A stretch of DNA of 64,000 nt from positions 1 to 64,000 of the forward strand of contig NZ_DF238897.1 in assembly GCF_000400995.2 (NCBI RefSeq), read 5' to 3'. The position numbers and the translations under genes were made by a program. This stretch comes from Acidovorax sp. MR-S7. GTDB lineage: Bacteria > Pseudomonadota > Gammaproteobacteria > Burkholderiales > Burkholderiaceae_C. Below are positions 17,501 through 29,050 of this stretch, piece after piece (positions within the stretch are counted from its first letter, which is position 1; every line of letters starts with the position of its first letter). The notes beneath the pieces are model-generated. The model was not told the origin of the DNA. It saw only the letters and a program-made list of their open reading frames with translations, and did not search any database.

Positions 17501-19741
17501 ATGAGCATTTTCAACAAAGTCACCAAGTCGTTCCAGTGGGGCGACAAGACCGTCGTGATGGAAACGGGCGAGATCGCCCGCCAGGCCTCCGGCGCCGTGC
17601 TGGTCAACATCGACGACACCGTGGTGCTGGCCACGGTCGTCGGCTCCAAGACCGCCAAGCCCGGCCAGGACTTCTTCCCCCTGACGGTGGACTACATCGA
17701 GAAGACCTACGCCGCCGGCAAAATTCCCGGCAGCTTCTTCAAGCGCGAGGCCAAGCCCAGCGAGCTGGAGACACTGACCAGCCGCCTGATCGACCGTCCG
17801 ATCCGTCCGCTGTTCCCCGAAGGCTTCTACAACGAGGTGCATGTGGTCATCCACACCATCTCGCTGAACCCCGAAGTGGATGCTGACATCGCCGCCATGA
17901 TCGCCGTGAGCGCCGCGCTGTCCATCTCCGGCATCCCCTTCAACGGCCCGATCGGTGCCGCGCGCGTGGGCTATATCAACGGCGAATACGTGCTGAACCC
18001 CGGCCAGACGGCGCGCAAGAACTCGCAGATGGACCTGGTCGTCGCGGGCACCGAGGCTGCCGTGCTGATGGTCGAGTCCGAGGCGCAGCAACTGACCGAA
18101 GACGTGATGCTGGGCGCCGTGGTGTTCGGCCACGAGCAGGGCAAGGTCGCCATTAACGCCATCCATGAGCTGGTGCGCGACGCGGGCAAGCCAGTGTGGG
18201 ACTGGCAGCCTCCTGCCAAGGATGAGCCGTTCATCGCCAAGGTCACGCAACTGGCTGAAGAAAAGCTGCGCGCTGCCTATCAGATCCGCAGCAAGCAGGC
18301 CCGTACGCAGGCCCTGCGCGAGGCCTCGGCTTCGGTGCTGGAATCGCTGAAGGCCGAGGGCGCCGACTTCGACGCTGTCAAGGTCGAGGCCCTGCTGTTC
18401 GACATCGAAGCCAAGATCGTGCGCAGCCAGATCCTGGCCGGCGAGCCGCGTATCGACGGCCGCGACACGCGCACCGTCCGCCCCATCGAGATCCGCAATT
18501 CCGTGCTGCCGCGCACCCACGGCTCGGCGCTGTTCACACGCGGCGAGACGCAGGCGCTGGTGATCTCCACGCTGGGCACCGAGCGCGATGCCCAGCGCAT
18601 CGACGCACTGGCCGGCGAGTTCGAAGACCGTTTCCTGTTCCACTACAACATGCCTCCCTTCGCCACCGGCGAAGTCGGCCGCATGGGTTCGACCAAGCGC
18701 CGCGAAGTCGGCCACGGCCGCCTGGCCAAGCGTGCCCTGGTGGCCTGCCTGCCCAGCAAGGACGAGTTCCCCTACACGATCCGCGTGGTGTCCGAGATCA
18801 CCGAATCCAACGGCTCCTCGTCGATGGCCTCGGTCTGCGGCGGCTGCCTGTCGCTGATGGATGCCGGCGTGCCCATGAAAGCGCACGTGGCCGGCATCGC
18901 CATGGGCCTGATCAAGGAAGACAACCGCTTTGCCGTGCTGACCGACATCCTGGGCGACGAGGACCACCTGGGCGACATGGACTTCAAGGTGGCCGGCACG
19001 ACCAACGGCATCACCGCTCTGCAGATGGACATCAAGATCCAGGGCATCACCAAGGAAATCATGCAGGTCGCCCTGGCCCAGGCCAAGGAGGCGCGCATGC
19101 ACATCCTGGGCAAGATGCAGGAAGCCATGGGCGAGGCCAAGACCGAGATCAGCAGCTTCGCACCCAAGCTCTACACGATGAAGATCAACCCCGAGAAGAT
19201 CCGCGACGTGATCGGCAAGGGCGGCGCCACCATCCGCGCACTGACGGACGAGACCGGCTGCCAGATCAACATCGAGGAAGACGGCACCATCACCATCGCC
19301 GCCACCGAAGCCGCCAAGGCCGACGAGGCCAAGCGCCGCATCGAAGAGATCACGGCCGAGGTCGAGGTGGGCAAGATCTACGAAGGCCCGGTCACGAAGA
19401 TCCTGGACTTCGGCGCCCTCATCAACCTGCTGCCCGGCAAGGATGGCCTGCTGCACATCAGCCAGATCGCCCACGAGCGCGTGGAGAGGGTCAGCGACTA
19501 CCTGCAGGAAGGCCAGGTAGTCAAGGTCAAGGTGCTCGAGACCGACGAAAAGGGCCGCGTGAAGCTGTCCATGAAGGCCCTGGCCGAGCGCCCCGCTGGC
19601 GACAGCGGCCGTCCCGCGCCCGCCGAGCGTGGCGAACGCGGTGAGCGTGGCCCGCGCCGTGACAACGGCAATGGTTCCTCTGAGCAGCAACAGCAGCAGG
19701 CACCTGAAGCCGGAGCGGCTTCTGGCCAGATGAACGGCTGA
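17501..19741 (+). CDS. pnp: Polynucleotide phosphorylase
   Basis: This 746-residue 3'-5' phosphorolytic exoribonuclease is a degradosome component. Two RNase PH-like domains are separated by a helical domain; the active-site region is [20 protein letters not shown] near residue 390 with [21 protein letters not shown] (about 555-615, [19 protein letters not shown]) and S1 (about 622-695, [20 protein letters not shown]) domains follow. A 45-residue tail is rich in Arg/Gly/Glu with five Gln in a row; its length is variable in the family. AAGGAG precedes the ATG. Confidence 0.96.
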   Translation: MSIFNKVTKSFQWGDKTVVMETGEIARQASGAVLVNIDDTVVLATVVGSKTAKPGQDFFPLTVDYIEKTYAAGKIPGSFFKREAKPSELETLTSRLIDRPIRPLFPEGFYNEVHVVIHTISLNPEVDADIAAMIAVSAALSISGIPFNGPIGAARVGYINGEYVLNPGQTARKNSQMDLVVAGTEAAVLMVESEAQQLTEDVMLGAVVFGHEQGKVAINAIHELVRDAGKPVWDWQPPAKDEPFIAKVTQLAEEKLRAAYQIRSKQARTQALREASASVLESLKAEGADFDAVKVEALLFDIEAKIVRSQILAGEPRIDGRDTRTVRPIEIRNSVLPRTHGSALFTRGETQALVISTLGTERDAQRIDALAGEFEDRFLFHYNMPPFATGEVGRMGSTKRREVGHGRLAKRALVACLPSKDEFPYTIRVVSEITESNGSSSMASVCGGCLSLMDAGVPMKAHVAGIAMGLIKEDNRFAVLTDILGDEDHLGDMDFKVAGTTNGITALQMDIKIQGITKEIMQVALAQAKEARMHILGKMQEAMGEAKTEISSFAPKLYTMKINPEKIRDVIGKGGATIRALTDETGCQINIEEDGTITIAATEAAKADEAKRRIEEITAEVEVGKIYEGPVTKILDFGALINLLPGKDGLLHISQIAHERVERVSDYLQEGQVVKVKVLETDEKGRVKLSMKALAERPAGDSGRPAPAERGERGERGPRRDNGNGSSEQQQQQAPEAGAASGQMNG

Positions 19742-19744
19742 AAA

Positions 19745-19800
19745 CCGTTTGCTATTGATAAAGGAGCTGCCGGCGCTTGCTGTATAAGCGCTGGAGCCCT
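19745..19800 (-). repeat. Dispersed hairpin repeat, copy E
   Basis: On the minus strand it reads GGGCTCCAGCGCTTATACAG, then CAAGCGCCGGCAGCTCCTTT and ATCAATAGC: stem AGCGCTT / CAAGCGC. It begins four bases after the pnp stop, opposite to the gene, and fills the whole gap to the oxidoreductase gene. Confidence 0.75.
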
Positions 19801-19821
19801 TAATTGAGCAAAGTCCAAGCC

Positions 19822-20826
19822 ATGACGACTGTGATGCAAGCCGTGGAAATCGCGGCATTCGGGCCGCCCGAAGGGTTGCGCCTGGGCGAGCGGCCGGTGC
19901 CCCGGCCGGGGCCGGGAGAGCTGCTGATCCGCGTTGCGGCCAGCGGCGTGAACCGTCCCGACGTGCTGCAGCGCAAGGGGAGCTATGCTCCTCCGCCCGG
20001 CGTGTCGGACCTGCCCGGCCTGGAGGTGGCCGGCGTAGTGGAGGCGGGCGATTCCGAGGCCATGGCGCAGGCAGGTCTGCGCGTAGGCGACCGCGTGTGC
20101 GCGCTGGTGGCTGGCGGTGGCTACGCGCAGTGGTGCGTGGCGCCCGTGCCCCAGTGCCTGCCGGTGCCGGAGGGCCTCAGCGACGTGGAGGCAGCCTCGC
20201 TGCCTGAAACCTTCTTCACGGTCTGGAGCAATGTCTTCGACCGTGCACGGCTGCAGCCGGGCGAGACCCTGCTGGTGCAGGGGGGCAGCAGCGGCATCGG
20301 CGTCACTGCCATCCAACTGGCGCGCGCGCGGGGCGCAACCGTCATCGTCACCGCGGGCAGCGACGACAAGTGCGCGGCCTGTCTGGCGCTGGGTGCGCAC
20401 CATGCCATCAACTACAAGACGCAGGACTTCGTCGCCGAAACGCGGCGCATCACCGAAGGCCGTGGCGTGGACGTGGTACTCGATATGGTTGCGGGCTCCT
20501 ATGTGGCGCGCGAGGTAGAGTGCCTGGCGGAGGACGGGCGCGTGGTCATCATCGCCGTCCAGGGCGGCCTGCAGGCAGAGTTCAATGCCGGCCTGGTGCT
20601 GCGCAAGCGCCTGACCATCACGGGCTCCACGCTGCGTCCGCGCCCTGTGGCCTTCAAGGGGGCGATCGCCCAGGCGCTGCGCGAGCAGGTCTGGCCGCTC
20701 CTGGCGTCGGGGGCCGTGAAGCCGGTCATCCACAGCACGTTCGCGGCGGCCGATGCGGCCCGGGCGCATGCGCTGATGGAGTCCAACGCGCACGTAGGCA
20801 AGATTGTTTTGACGTGGACGACATGA
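19822..20826 (+). CDS. NAD(P)H quinone oxidoreductase, PIG3 family
   Basis: This is a 334-residue zinc-independent medium-chain dehydrogenase/reductase. It has an N-terminal GroES-like domain ([20 protein letters not shown]) and a Rossmann domain with [16 protein letters not shown] near residue 150. The family reduces quinones with NADPH; the physiological substrate here is unknown. The ATG at 19822 is used; an ATG at 19834 and a TTG at 19804 are alternatives, since no strong ribosome site decides. Its stop overlaps the tpiA start (ATGA). Confidence 0.87.
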   Translation: MTTVMQAVEIAAFGPPEGLRLGERPVPRPGPGELLIRVAASGVNRPDVLQRKGSYAPPPGVSDLPGLEVAGVVEAGDSEAMAQAGLRVGDRVCALVAGGGYAQWCVAPVPQCLPVPEGLSDVEAASLPETFFTVWSNVFDRARLQPGETLLVQGGSSGIGVTAIQLARARGATVIVTAGSDDKCAACLALGAHHAINYKTQDFVAETRRITEGRGVDVVLDMVAGSYVAREVECLAEDGRVVIIAVQGGLQAEFNAGLVLRKRLTITGSTLRPRPVAFKGAIAQALREQVWPLLASGAVKPVIHSTFAAADAARAHALMESNAHVGKIVLTWTT

Positions 20827-21578
20827 ACCAGAAAAGAAAGCTCATTGCCGGCAACTGGAAGATGAACGGCAGCCTGGACGCCAATGCGGCCTTGCTGCAG
20901 GCGCTGCGCGAGGGCGTGGGTACGCCCGCGTGCATCGTCGCCGTAGCCGTGCCCGCGCCTTATCTCGCGCAGGTGCAGTCGCTGGCCGAAGGCTCGCCGA
21001 TCGCGGTGGCGGCGCAGGATGTGTCGCAGCACGACAGCGGTGCGTTCACGGGCGAAGTGTCCGCGGGCATGCTGCGCGACTTCGGTGCGCGCTACGTGCT
21101 GGTCGGGCACTCCGAACGCCGCCAGTACCACGGCGAGACCGATGCCGTGGTGGCGGCCAAGGCGCAGAAGGCGCTGGCGGCGGGCATCACGCCCATTGTC
21201 TGCGTGGGCGAGACGCTGCAGGAGCGCGAAGACGGGCAGACGGAATCGGTGGTGAAGCGTCAGTTGGCTGCCGTGATCCATGCCGTCGGCCACTGCGTGA
21301 GCGAGCTCGTTGTGGCCTATGAGCCCGTCTGGGCCATCGGCACCGGCCGCACGGCGACGCCTGAGCAGGCGCAGCAGGTACATGCGGTGCTGCGTGCCCA
21401 GCTGGCGGCAGCCACCGAGCGCGCGGACAAGGTGCCGCTGCTCTACGGCGGCAGCATGAACGCGGCCAATGCGGCGCAGCTGCTGGCCCAGCCCGACATC
21501 GACGGCGGGCTGGTCGGCGGGGCTTCGCTCAAGGCCCAGGATTTCTTGCAAATTATTGCTGCAGCGCAGAGTGCATAA
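20823..21578 (+). CDS. tpiA: Triosephosphate isomerase
   Basis: This 251-residue glycolytic enzyme interconverts dihydroxyacetone phosphate and glyceraldehyde-3-phosphate. Catalytic residues are visible: K13 in GNWKMN, H96 in VGHSERR, E167 in [11 protein letters not shown], plus the phosphate loop [11 protein letters not shown]. It overlaps the preceding oxidoreductase by four bases. The TAA stop (21576-21578) lies inside a hairpin-repeat half copy, so the last residues may have been rewritten by the repeat. Confidence 0.96.
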   Translation: MNQKRKLIAGNWKMNGSLDANAALLQALREGVGTPACIVAVAVPAPYLAQVQSLAEGSPIAVAAQDVSQHDSGAFTGEVSAGMLRDFGARYVLVGHSERRQYHGETDAVVAAKAQKALAAGITPIVCVGETLQEREDGQTESVVKRQLAAVIHAVGHCVSELVVAYEPVWAIGTGRTATPEQAQQVHAVLRAQLAAATERADKVPLLYGGSMNAANAAQLLAQPDIDGGLVGGASLKAQDFLQIIAAAQSA

Positions 21579-21603
21579 GCGCGGGCAGCTATGAATATAG
21601 GAG
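21570..21603 (+). repeat. Dispersed hairpin repeat, copy F (right half)
   Basis: GCATAAGCGCGGGCAGCTATGAATATAGGAG matches the right arm of the family. It contains the tpiA stop codon and, at its end, AGGAG (21599-21603), which is the only ribosome-binding candidate for secG, ten bases before its ATG. Confidence 0.6.
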
Positions 21604-21613
21604 TTGGTAAAGC

Positions 21614-21991
21614 ATGAATGCAATGGTAAACGTGATTCTGGCGGTGCAGATGCTGACCGCCCTGGGCATGATCGGCCTGATCCTCATCCAGCATGGCAAG
21701 GGGGCCGACATGGGGGCTGCCTTCGGCAGCGGCAGCTCCGGCAGCCTGTTCGGTGCAAGCGGCAGTGCCAACTTCCTGTCGCGCACCACGGGCGTGCTGG
21801 CGACGGTGTTCTTCGTCGCCACGCTAGCGCTGGCCTATTTCGGCAACCAGCGCCCGACCAGCGCAGGCAGCGTGCTCGAGACGCCTGCTGCCGTGGCGCC
21901 CGCTGCCTCGGCACCGGCTGCATCGGAGGCCGCCGTTCCTGTGCCTGCCGCAGAGCCGGCATCGGGCGCTGCCCAGATTCCGACCAAGTAA
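21614..21991 (+). CDS. secG: Protein translocase subunit SecG
   Basis: This 125-residue inner-membrane SecYEG component has two helices (about 4-24 and 56-76) joined by the Gly/Ser-rich loop GKGADMGAAFGSGSSGSLFG typical of SecG. The C-terminal 45 residues are Ala/Pro-rich and variable. A second ATG three codons in is possible. The order tpiA-secG-tRNA-Leu-nuoA is common in betaproteobacteria. Confidence 0.93.
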   Translation: MNAMVNVILAVQMLTALGMIGLILIQHGKGADMGAAFGSGSSGSLFGASGSANFLSRTTGVLATVFFVATLALAYFGNQRPTSAGSVLETPAAVAPAASAPAASEAAVPVPAAEPASGAAQIPTK

Positions 21992-22037
21992 GCACGTGCG
22001 GGCAGGGCGGACCCGCACAAAAAAATCAGCCCGTCCT

Positions 22038-22065
22038 TTGTGACAGGGTTTTTCCGGAGTAGAAT
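22038..22065 (+). promoter_or_regulatory. Probable sigma-70 promoter of tRNA-Leu / nuo region
   Basis: TTGTGA (22038-22043), a 16-base spacer and TAGAAT (22060-22065) end 61 bases before the tRNA-Leu. No terminator separates the tRNA from nuoA, so this promoter may also feed the nuo operon. Confidence 0.55.
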
Positions 22066-22126
22066 CTCGGATTGTCTGGAAAGCCAAAACCGTTCCGGTC
22101 CTCATGCCATCCAGACGCATACAACA

Positions 22127-22211
22127 GCCGTCGTGGTGAAATTGGTAGACACGCTATCTTGAGGGGGTAGTGGCGAAAGCTGTGCGAGTTCGAGTCTCGC
22201 CGACGGCACCA
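22127..22211 (+). tRNA. tRNA-Leu (anticodon GAG)
   Basis: This is an 85-base type II tRNA with acceptor GCCGTCG/CGACGGC, anticodon stem CTATC/GGTAG with loop TTGAGGG (anticodon GAG), a long variable arm (TGGCGAAAGCTG), T arm GCGAGTTCGAGTCTCGC and encoded ACCA end. It lies 77 bases before nuoA. Confidence 0.97.
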
Positions 22212-22288
22212 ATCACAAAAAGGCCGCCTCCTTGGCCCGTGCATGCGGGACATGCGAGGCGGTTTTTCAACGGTGAGCGCGTCCCCTG

Positions 22289-22648
22289 ATGAACCTCGAT
22301 CAATACCTCCCCGTCCTCCTGTTCATCTTGGTCGGCATCGGCGTCGGTGTTGTGCCACTCGTGCTGGGCTATGTGCTGGGCCCCAACCGACCGGACGCTG
22401 CGAAGAACTCCCCGTACGAATGCGGCTTCGAGGCCTTCGATGACGCGCGCATGAAGTTCGACGTGCGCTACTACCTGGTCGCTATCCTCTTCATCCTGTT
22501 CGATTTGGAAATCGCCTTCCTCTTCCCCTGGGCCGTGACGCTGCAGGAGGTGGGTGTGACGGGCTTCGCCGCCGTGCTGGTCTTCCTGGCCATCCTCGTG
22601 GTGGGCTTCGCCTACGAATGGAAGAAGGGCGCCCTGAACTGGGAATGA
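22289..22648 (+). CDS. nuoA: NADH-quinone oxidoreductase subunit A
   Basis: This 119-residue membrane subunit of complex I has three helices (about 8-30, 65-85, 90-110) and the conserved loop [23 protein letters not shown] that closes over the quinone site. It is the first gene of the complete 14-gene nuo operon in standard order. Confidence 0.96.
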   Translation: MNLDQYLPVLLFILVGIGVGVVPLVLGYVLGPNRPDAAKNSPYECGFEAFDDARMKFDVRYYLVAILFILFDLEIAFLFPWAVTLQEVGVTGFAAVLVFLAILVVGFAYEWKKGALNWE

Positions 22649-22673
22649 GCGGCGCTACACAAGGAATATCACG

Positions 22674-23153
22674 ATGATTGAAGGTGTGATGAAGGAAGGC
22701 TTCATCACCACGAGCTACGACTCCGTGGTGAACTGGGCCAAGACCGGATCCCTCTGGCCCATGACCTTCGGCCTGGCCTGTTGCGCCGTCGAGATGATGC
22801 ATGCGGCCGCCGCGCGCTACGACCTGGGCCGCTTCGGCGCCGAGGTGTTCCGCGCCAGCCCGCGCCAATCCGACCTGATGATCGTGGCCGGCACGCTCTG
22901 CAACAAGATGGCGCCCGCCCTGCGCAAGGTCTACGATCAGATGGCCGAGCCGCGCTGGGTCATCTCCATGGGCTCGTGCGCCAACGGCGGCGGCTACTAC
23001 CACTACAGCTACTCGGTCGTGCGCGGCTGCGACCGCATCGTGCCGGTGGACGTGTATGTGCCGGGCTGCCCCCCGACCGCGGAGGCGCTGATCTACGGGA
23101 TCATCCAGCTCCAGCAGAAGATCCGCCGTACCAACACCATTGCGCGTGTCTGA
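22674..23153 (+). CDS. nuoB: NADH-quinone oxidoreductase subunit B
   Basis: This 159-residue peripheral subunit carries cluster N2, the last Fe-S centre before quinone. Ligand cysteines are in [25 protein letters not shown] and [14 protein letters not shown]. It lies 25 bases after nuoA. Confidence 0.97.
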   Translation: MIEGVMKEGFITTSYDSVVNWAKTGSLWPMTFGLACCAVEMMHAAAARYDLGRFGAEVFRASPRQSDLMIVAGTLCNKMAPALRKVYDQMAEPRWVISMGSCANGGGYYHYSYSVVRGCDRIVPVDVYVPGCPPTAEALIYGIIQLQQKIRRTNTIARV

Positions 23154-23162
23154 GGGGAAACG

Positions 23163-23771
23163 ATGACTGCCATTGCCATTCGACCCGAAGAACTGCGTGA
23201 CGCGGTCGCCGCCGCCCTGGGTGACAAGGCGCGCGAGATCACCATTGCGCTGGACGAGGTGACCGTAATCGTCCCCGCGGCGCACTACCTCGAAGCCATG
23301 CAGACGCTGCGCGACGCACCGCAGTGCCGTTTCGAGCAGCTCATCGACTTGTGCGGTGTCGACTACTCGGCCTACGGCAACGTCGGTACCGAGAGCCCCC
23401 GTTACGCAGTCGTCTCGCACCTGCTGTCGGTCACGCTGAACCAGCGCGTGCGCGTGAAGGTGTTCTGCCCGGATGACGACCTTCCCGTCGTGCCGTCGGT
23501 GAACGACATCTGGAACTCCGCCAACTGGTTCGAGCGTGAGGCCTTCGACCTGTACGGCATCGTCTTCGATGGCCACAACGACCTGCGCCGCATCCTGACC
23601 GACTACGGCTTCATAGGCCATCCCTTCCGCAAGGATTTCCCACTGTCCGGCCATGTGGAGATGCGCTACGACGCCGAACAGCGCCGCGTGGTCTACGAGC
23701 CCGTGAGCATCGAGCCGCGCGAGGTCACGCCGCGCATCATCCGCGAAGACAAGTACGGAGGCCTGCACTGA
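23163..23771 (+). CDS. nuoC: NADH-quinone oxidoreductase subunit C
   Basis: This 202-residue 30-kDa-type subunit is not fused to NuoD, unlike in E. coli. The family motif [17 protein letters not shown] and [18 protein letters not shown] are present. GAGGGGAAACG precedes the ATG. It is part of the Q-module interface. Confidence 0.96.
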   Translation: MTAIAIRPEELRDAVAAALGDKAREITIALDEVTVIVPAAHYLEAMQTLRDAPQCRFEQLIDLCGVDYSAYGNVGTESPRYAVVSHLLSVTLNQRVRVKVFCPDDDLPVVPSVNDIWNSANWFEREAFDLYGIVFDGHNDLRRILTDYGFIGHPFRKDFPLSGHVEMRYDAEQRRVVYEPVSIEPREVTPRIIREDKYGGLH

Positions 23772-23798
23772 GGCGGCCTGCCGCCCAGGTGACCAACC

Positions 23799-25052
23799 AT
23801 GGCTGAAATCAAGAACTACTCCCTGAACTTCGGTCCGCAGCACCCTGCCGCGCACGGCGTGCTGCGACTGGTGCTGGAGCTCGACGGCGAGGTCGTGCAG
23901 CGTGCCGACCCGCACATCGGCCTGCTGCATCGCGCCACCGAGAAGCTCGCCGAGAGCAAGACCTATATCCAGTCGCTGCCCTACATGGACCGTCTCGACT
24001 ACGTGTCCATGATGTGCAACGAGCAGGCCTATTGCCTGGCCATCGAGAAACTGCTGGGCATCGAAGTGCCGCTGCGCGCGAAGTACATCCGCACGATGTT
24101 CGGCGAGATCACGCGTCTCTTGAACCACCTGATGTGGCTGGGGTCGCACGGCAATGACTGCGGCAGCTCCACGATCCTGATCTACACCTTCCGCGAGCGC
24201 GAAGACCTGTTCGACATGTACGAGGCCGTCTCCGGCGCGCGCATGCATGCGGCCTACTTCCGCCCGGGCGGCGTGTACCGCGACCTGCCCGACAGCATGC
24301 CGCAGTACAAGGTCAGCAAGGTCAAGAACGCGCGGGCCATCGAGGAGCTCAACCGCAACCGCCAGGGCTCGCTGCTGGACTTCATCGACGACTTCACCCA
24401 GCGCTTCCCCAAGTGCGTCGACGAATACGAGACGCTGCTGACCGACAACCGCATCTGGAAGCAGCGCACGGTGGGCATCGGCGTGGTGCCGCCCGAGCGC
24501 GCGCTCAATCTCGGCATGACCGGCCCCATGCTGCGCGGCTCCGGCATCGCCTGGGACCTGCGCAAGAAGCAGCCCTACGATGCCTACGACCGCGTGGAGT
24601 TCGACATTCCCGTGGGTGTGACCGGCGACAGCTACGATCGCTACCTCGTGCGCGTGAACGAGATGCGCGAGTCCAACCGCATCGTCAAGCAATGCGTGGA
24701 CTGGCTGCGTGCGAACCCAGGTCCGGTCATCACCGACAACCACAAGGTAGCGCCGCCTTCCCGCGAATCCATGAAGTCGAACATGGAAGAGCTGATCCAC
24801 CATTTCAAGCTCTTCACCGAAGGTTTCCGCGTGCCGGCGGGCGAAGCCTATGCCGCCGTGGAGCACCCCAAGGGCGAATTCGGCATCTACATGGTGAGCG
24901 ATGGCGCCAACAAGCCCTACCGCTTGAAGATCCGTGCGCCGGGCTTCGTGCACTTGGCTACGCTCGACGAAATGGCGCGCGGCCACATGCTGGCCGATGC
25001 CGTGGCCATCATCGGCACCATGGATATCGTGTTCGGAGAGATTGACCGATGA
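23799..25052 (+). CDS. nuoD: NADH-quinone oxidoreductase subunit D
   Basis: This 417-residue 49-kDa-type subunit forms the quinone-binding pocket with NuoB. The start [19 protein letters not shown] and the C-terminal [14 protein letters not shown] are diagnostic. The four-base overlap with nuoE (ATGA) indicates coupled translation. Confidence 0.97.
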   Translation: MAEIKNYSLNFGPQHPAAHGVLRLVLELDGEVVQRADPHIGLLHRATEKLAESKTYIQSLPYMDRLDYVSMMCNEQAYCLAIEKLLGIEVPLRAKYIRTMFGEITRLLNHLMWLGSHGNDCGSSTILIYTFREREDLFDMYEAVSGARMHAAYFRPGGVYRDLPDSMPQYKVSKVKNARAIEELNRNRQGSLLDFIDDFTQRFPKCVDEYETLLTDNRIWKQRTVGIGVVPPERALNLGMTGPMLRGSGIAWDLRKKQPYDAYDRVEFDIPVGVTGDSYDRYLVRVNEMRESNRIVKQCVDWLRANPGPVITDNHKVAPPSRESMKSNMEELIHHFKLFTEGFRVPAGEAYAAVEHPKGEFGIYMVSDGANKPYRLKIRAPGFVHLATLDEMARGHMLADAVAIIGTMDIVFGEIDR

Positions 25053-25540
25053 TTACCGAAGCGACCAAGCAACGTTTCGCCCGCGAAGTGGCCAAATACC
25101 CTGCCGATCAGAAGCAGTCGGCCGTGATGGCCTGCCTGTCCATCGTGCAGCAGGAGCAGGGTTGGGTCAGCGCCGAGAGCGAGGCCGTGATCGCCGACTA
25201 CCTGGGCATGCCTCAGATCGCCGTGCACGAGGTCACGACCTTCTACAACATGTACAACCAGCAGCCGGTGGGCAAGTACAAGCTTGCCGTCTGCACTAAC
25301 CTGCCATGCCAGCTGCGCCGGGGGCAGGACGCGCTGCACCACCTGGAGCACAAGCTGGGCATCGCCATGGGCGAGACCACGGCGGACGGCTTGTTCACGC
25401 TGCAGCAATGCGAATGCCTGGGCGCCTGCGCCGATGCGCCCGTGATGCTGGTCAACGACCGCAGCATGTGCAGCTTCATGGACGACGAGAAACTCGACCA
25501 GCTTGTGGACGGCCTGCGCGCCGCGGAGGGGCAGGCATGA
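25049..25540 (+). CDS. nuoE: NADH-quinone oxidoreductase subunit E
   Basis: This 163-residue thioredoxin-fold subunit binds the [2Fe-2S] cluster N1a. The four ligands appear as C-TNLP-C and C-LGA-C. It belongs to the NADH-oxidising N module with NuoF and NuoG. It overlaps both nuoD and nuoF by four bases. Confidence 0.96.
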   Translation: MITEATKQRFAREVAKYPADQKQSAVMACLSIVQQEQGWVSAESEAVIADYLGMPQIAVHEVTTFYNMYNQQPVGKYKLAVCTNLPCQLRRGQDALHHLEHKLGIAMGETTADGLFTLQQCECLGACADAPVMLVNDRSMCSFMDDEKLDQLVDGLRAAEGQA

Positions 25541-26898
25541 CCACGGCCGCACAGATCCTGTCCCAATTCCAGGCGACGGGCGTACAGACCTGCTTCCACG
25601 ATCGCCATGTCAGCCCGCAGATCTATGCGGGCCTGGACGGCAGCAACTGGAGCATCAAGGACTATGAGGCGCGCGGCGGCTACCAGGCGCTGCGCAAGCT
25701 GCTCGGCAGGGACGGCGGCGAGGGCATGACGCAGGACCAGGTCATCGCCACCGTCAAGGAGTCGGGACTGCGCGGCCGGGGCGGTGCAGGCTTTCCCACG
25801 GGCCTGAAGTGGAGCTTCATGCCCCGCCAGTTCCCCGGGCAGAAGTACCTGGTGTGCAATTCGGACGAGGGCGAGCCGGGCACATGCAAGGACCGCGACA
25901 TCCTGATGTACAACCCGCACATCGTGATCGAGGGCATGATCATCGCAGCGTATGCGATGGGCATCTCCGTCGGGTACAACTACATTCACGGCGAGATTTT
26001 CCAGGTCTACGAGCGTTTCGAGGCTGCCCTGGAAGAGGCGCGTGCGGCGGGCTATCTGGGCGACAACATCCTGGGCAGCAGCTTCAGCTTCCAGCTCCAC
26101 GCCCACCACGGCTTCGGCGCCTACATCTGCGGCGAGGAAACCGCATTGCTGGAATCGCTCGAAGGCAAGAAGGGCCAGCCGCGCTTCAAGCCGCCATTCC
26201 CTGCCAGTTTCGGCCTCTACGGCAAGCCCACCACGATCAACAACACCGAAACCTTCGCGGCCGTTCCCTGGATCATCCGCAACGGCGGGCAGGCCTACCT
26301 GGAGTGTGGCAAGCCCAACAACGGCGGCACCAAGATCTTCTCCGTTTCCGGCGACGTGGAGCGCCCGGGCAACTACGAGATTCCGCTGGGCACGCCTTTC
26401 GCCAAGCTGCTGGAGCTGGCGGGCGGTGTGCGCAAGGGGCGCCAGCTCAAGGCCGTGATCCCGGGCGGCTCCTCCGCGCCCGTATTGCCGGCGTCCATCA
26501 TCATGGAATGCACGATGGACTACGACTCCATCGCCAAGGCAGGGTCCATGCTGGGTTCGGGCGCCGTCATCGTGATGGACGATTCCCGCAGCATGGTCGA
26601 GAGCCTGCTGCGCTTGTCGTACTTCTACCAGCATGAATCCTGCGGCCAATGCACGCCTTGCCGCGAGGGCACCGGCTGGATGTGGCGCGTAGTCCATCGC
26701 ATCCAGCACGGCGAAGGTCGCGGAGGCGATCTGGACCTGCTCAACTCCGTGGCCGACAACATCCAGGGGCGCACCATCTGCGCGCTGGGCGATGCCGCCG
26801 CGATGCCGGTGCGCGCGATGATCAAGCACTTCCGTCCGGAGTTCGAGGCGCTGATCCGCAATGCCGCCTCCCAGGGTTCCGCTGCCGCCGGCGCCTGA
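25537..26898 (+). CDS. nuoF: NADH-quinone oxidoreductase subunit F
   Basis: This 453-residue subunit binds NADH, FMN and cluster N3. The nucleotide-binding [13 protein letters not shown] is at ~80-92, and the cluster ligands are in [15 protein letters not shown] near residue 368. The ATG at 25537 overlaps the nuoE stop (ATGA); a longer frame upstream runs over nuoE and is rejected. Confidence 0.97.
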   Translation: MTTAAQILSQFQATGVQTCFHDRHVSPQIYAGLDGSNWSIKDYEARGGYQALRKLLGRDGGEGMTQDQVIATVKESGLRGRGGAGFPTGLKWSFMPRQFPGQKYLVCNSDEGEPGTCKDRDILMYNPHIVIEGMIIAAYAMGISVGYNYIHGEIFQVYERFEAALEEARAAGYLGDNILGSSFSFQLHAHHGFGAYICGEETALLESLEGKKGQPRFKPPFPASFGLYGKPTTINNTETFAAVPWIIRNGGQAYLECGKPNNGGTKIFSVSGDVERPGNYEIPLGTPFAKLLELAGGVRKGRQLKAVIPGGSSAPVLPASIIMECTMDYDSIAKAGSMLGSGAVIVMDDSRSMVESLLRLSYFYQHESCGQCTPCREGTGWMWRVVHRIQHGEGRGGDLDLLNSVADNIQGRTICALGDAAAMPVRAMIKHFRPEFEALIRNAASQGSAAAGA

Positions 26899-26914
26899 AC
26901 GCGAGTAAAGCAAT

Positions 26915-29050
26915 ATGGTTGAAATCGAACTGGACGGGCAGAAGGTAGAGGTCACCGAGGGTTGCATGGTGATGCATGCAGCCGAGAAGGCCGGCACCTA
27001 CATTCCCCATTTCTGCTACCACAAGAAGCTCTCCATCGCCGCCAACTGCCGCATGTGCCTGGTAGAGGTGGAGAAGGCGCCCAAGCCCTTGCCTGCCTGC
27101 GCCACGCCGGTCACGCAAGGCATGATCGTGCGCACCAAGAGCGAGAAGGCCATCAAGGCCCAGCAGTCGGTGATGGAGTTCCTGCTCATCAACCACCCGC
27201 TGGACTGCCCGATCTGCGACCAGGGCGGCGAGTGCCAGTTGCAGGATCTGGCCGTGGGTTATGGCGGCAGCGCTTCGCGCTATGGCGAGGAAAAGCGTGT
27301 CGTGGTGCACAAGGACGTGGGGCCGCTGATTTCCATGGAGGAGATGAGCCGTTGCATCCACTGCACACGCTGCGTGCGCTTCGGCCAGGAGATCGCCGGC
27401 GTGATGGAACTCGGCATGGTCAACCGTGGCGAGCACTCCGAGATCACCACGGTGATCGGCGACACGGTCGATTCCGAGCTGTCGGGCAACATGATCGACT
27501 TGTGCCCGGTGGGTGCATTGACCAGCAAGCCTTTCCGCTACAGTGCCCGCACGTGGGAGCTGTCGCGCCGCAAGTCCGTGAGCCCGCACGATTCCACTGG
27601 CGCCAACCTGATCGTCCAGGTCAAGAACCACAAGGTGATGCGTGTCGTCCCGCTCGAGAACGAGGACGTGAACGAGTGCTGGATCGCTGACCGTGATCGC
27701 TTCTCCTACGAGGCACTGAACTCCGAAGACCGCCTGACGCGCCCCATGCTCAAGCAGGGCGGCGAGTGGAAGGAAGTGGATTGGCAGACTGCGCTGGAAT
27801 ACGTCGCCAACGGTCTGCAGGGTGTCAAGGCCGAGCATGGCGCGCAGAGCATTGGCGCCCTGGTGAGTCCCCACAGCACGCTGGAAGAGCTGTTCCTGGC
27901 ATCCAGGCTCGTGCGCGGCCTCGGTAGCGACAACATCGACCACCGCCTGCGCCACGCCGACTTCACTCCGGCAGACGGCGTGCGTTGGCTGGGCACGACC
28001 ATTGCATCGCTGAGCACCTTGCAGTCCGTGCTGGTCGTGGGCTCCAACCTGCGCAAGGACCATCCGCTGTTTGCGCAGCGGATCCGCCAGGCGGCCCGCA
28101 AGGGGTGCTCGGTGAATGCGATCAATAGCACGGCTTATGACTGGGCCATGCCGGTGGCGCAGTCGCTGGTGGCTCCCGCATCCGGCTGGGCCCGGGCTCT
28201 GGCCCAGGTGGCGGCTGCCGTGGGCGAAGCCAAGGGGATCGCCGTTCCCGACCAGGAAGCAGGCAACATTGGCGACGCAGCGCGTGCCGTGGCTGCTTCG
28301 CTGCTGTCGGGCGAGCGCAAGGCTATTTTGTTGGGCAACGGTGCGGCGCACCACGCGCAGGCGTCGAGCCTGCTTGCGCTGGCGCAATGGATCGGTGCCC
28401 AGACCGGCGCGACCGTGGGTTATCTCACCGAGGCGGCCAATACCGTGGGTGCGCAGTTTGTCGGCGCGCAGCCGCTGCAGGGCGGCTTGCATGCGGCCCA
28501 GATGCTGGGCGGTGGCCTGAAGGCCGCACTGTTGCTCAATATCGAGCCCGAGCACGATTCTGCCCCCGGGGCGGCTGCCGCGCGAGGGCTGGCCCAGGCG
28601 GAAATGGTCGTGACCCTGAGCCCCTTCAAGACCAACCTGGAATTCAGCGACGTGCTGCTGCCCATCGCTCCGTTCTCCGAAACCTCCGGCAGTTTCGTGA
28701 ATGCCGAAGGGCGGCTACAGAGTTTCCATGCGGTGGTCAAGCCTGCAGGCGAGGCGCGCCCTGCGTGGAAGGTGCTGCGCGTCCTGGGCAATCTCCTGGG
28801 CATGGAGGGCATGGACTACGAGGCGTCCCAGGACGTGCTGGCCGCTGCCACGGGCAAACCGGCGGGAGACGTCACCCAATTGCCTGCCGAGTGCCTGAGC
28901 AATGCCACCAGCGCCGACATCCAGATGTCGGTGGAATGCGCAGAGCCGGTGGTTGCCGGCATCTATCAGCTCGACAGCCTGGTGCGCCGCGCACCGTCGC
29001 TGCAATTGACCGCCGACGCGCGGACGGCACGTGAAGGAGCCGCAGCATGA
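26915..29050 (+). CDS. nuoG: NADH-quinone oxidoreductase subunit G
   Basis: This 711-residue largest peripheral subunit has an N-terminal ferredoxin-like [2Fe-2S] domain ([20 protein letters not shown]), a His/Cys-ligated cluster region ([27 protein letters not shown]) and a molybdopterin-oxidoreductase-like domain without cofactor. The typical [4Fe-4S] ligands of the third centre (CPVGALTS) are present. It overlaps nuoH by four bases. Confidence 0.96.
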   Translation: MVEIELDGQKVEVTEGCMVMHAAEKAGTYIPHFCYHKKLSIAANCRMCLVEVEKAPKPLPACATPVTQGMIVRTKSEKAIKAQQSVMEFLLINHPLDCPICDQGGECQLQDLAVGYGGSASRYGEEKRVVVHKDVGPLISMEEMSRCIHCTRCVRFGQEIAGVMELGMVNRGEHSEITTVIGDTVDSELSGNMIDLCPVGALTSKPFRYSARTWELSRRKSVSPHDSTGANLIVQVKNHKVMRVVPLENEDVNECWIADRDRFSYEALNSEDRLTRPMLKQGGEWKEVDWQTALEYVANGLQGVKAEHGAQSIGALVSPHSTLEELFLASRLVRGLGSDNIDHRLRHADFTPADGVRWLGTTIASLSTLQSVLVVGSNLRKDHPLFAQRIRQAARKGCSVNAINSTAYDWAMPVAQSLVAPASGWARALAQVAAAVGEAKGIAVPDQEAGNIGDAARAVAASLLSGERKAILLGNGAAHHAQASSLLALAQWIGAQTGATVGYLTEAANTVGAQFVGAQPLQGGLHAAQMLGGGLKAALLLNIEPEHDSAPGAAAARGLAQAEMVVTLSPFKTNLEFSDVLLPIAPFSETSGSFVNAEGRLQSFHAVVKPAGEARPAWKVLRVLGNLLGMEGMDYEASQDVLAAATGKPAGDVTQLPAECLSNATSADIQMSVECAEPVVAGIYQLDSLVRRAPSLQLTADARTAREGAAA

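Noticed and set aside
21996-22025. Terminator after secG (stem GTGCGGG / CCCGCAC)
   Set aside because: The hairpin is followed by A residues, not T, on the coding strand, and the other strand has the T run on the wrong side.
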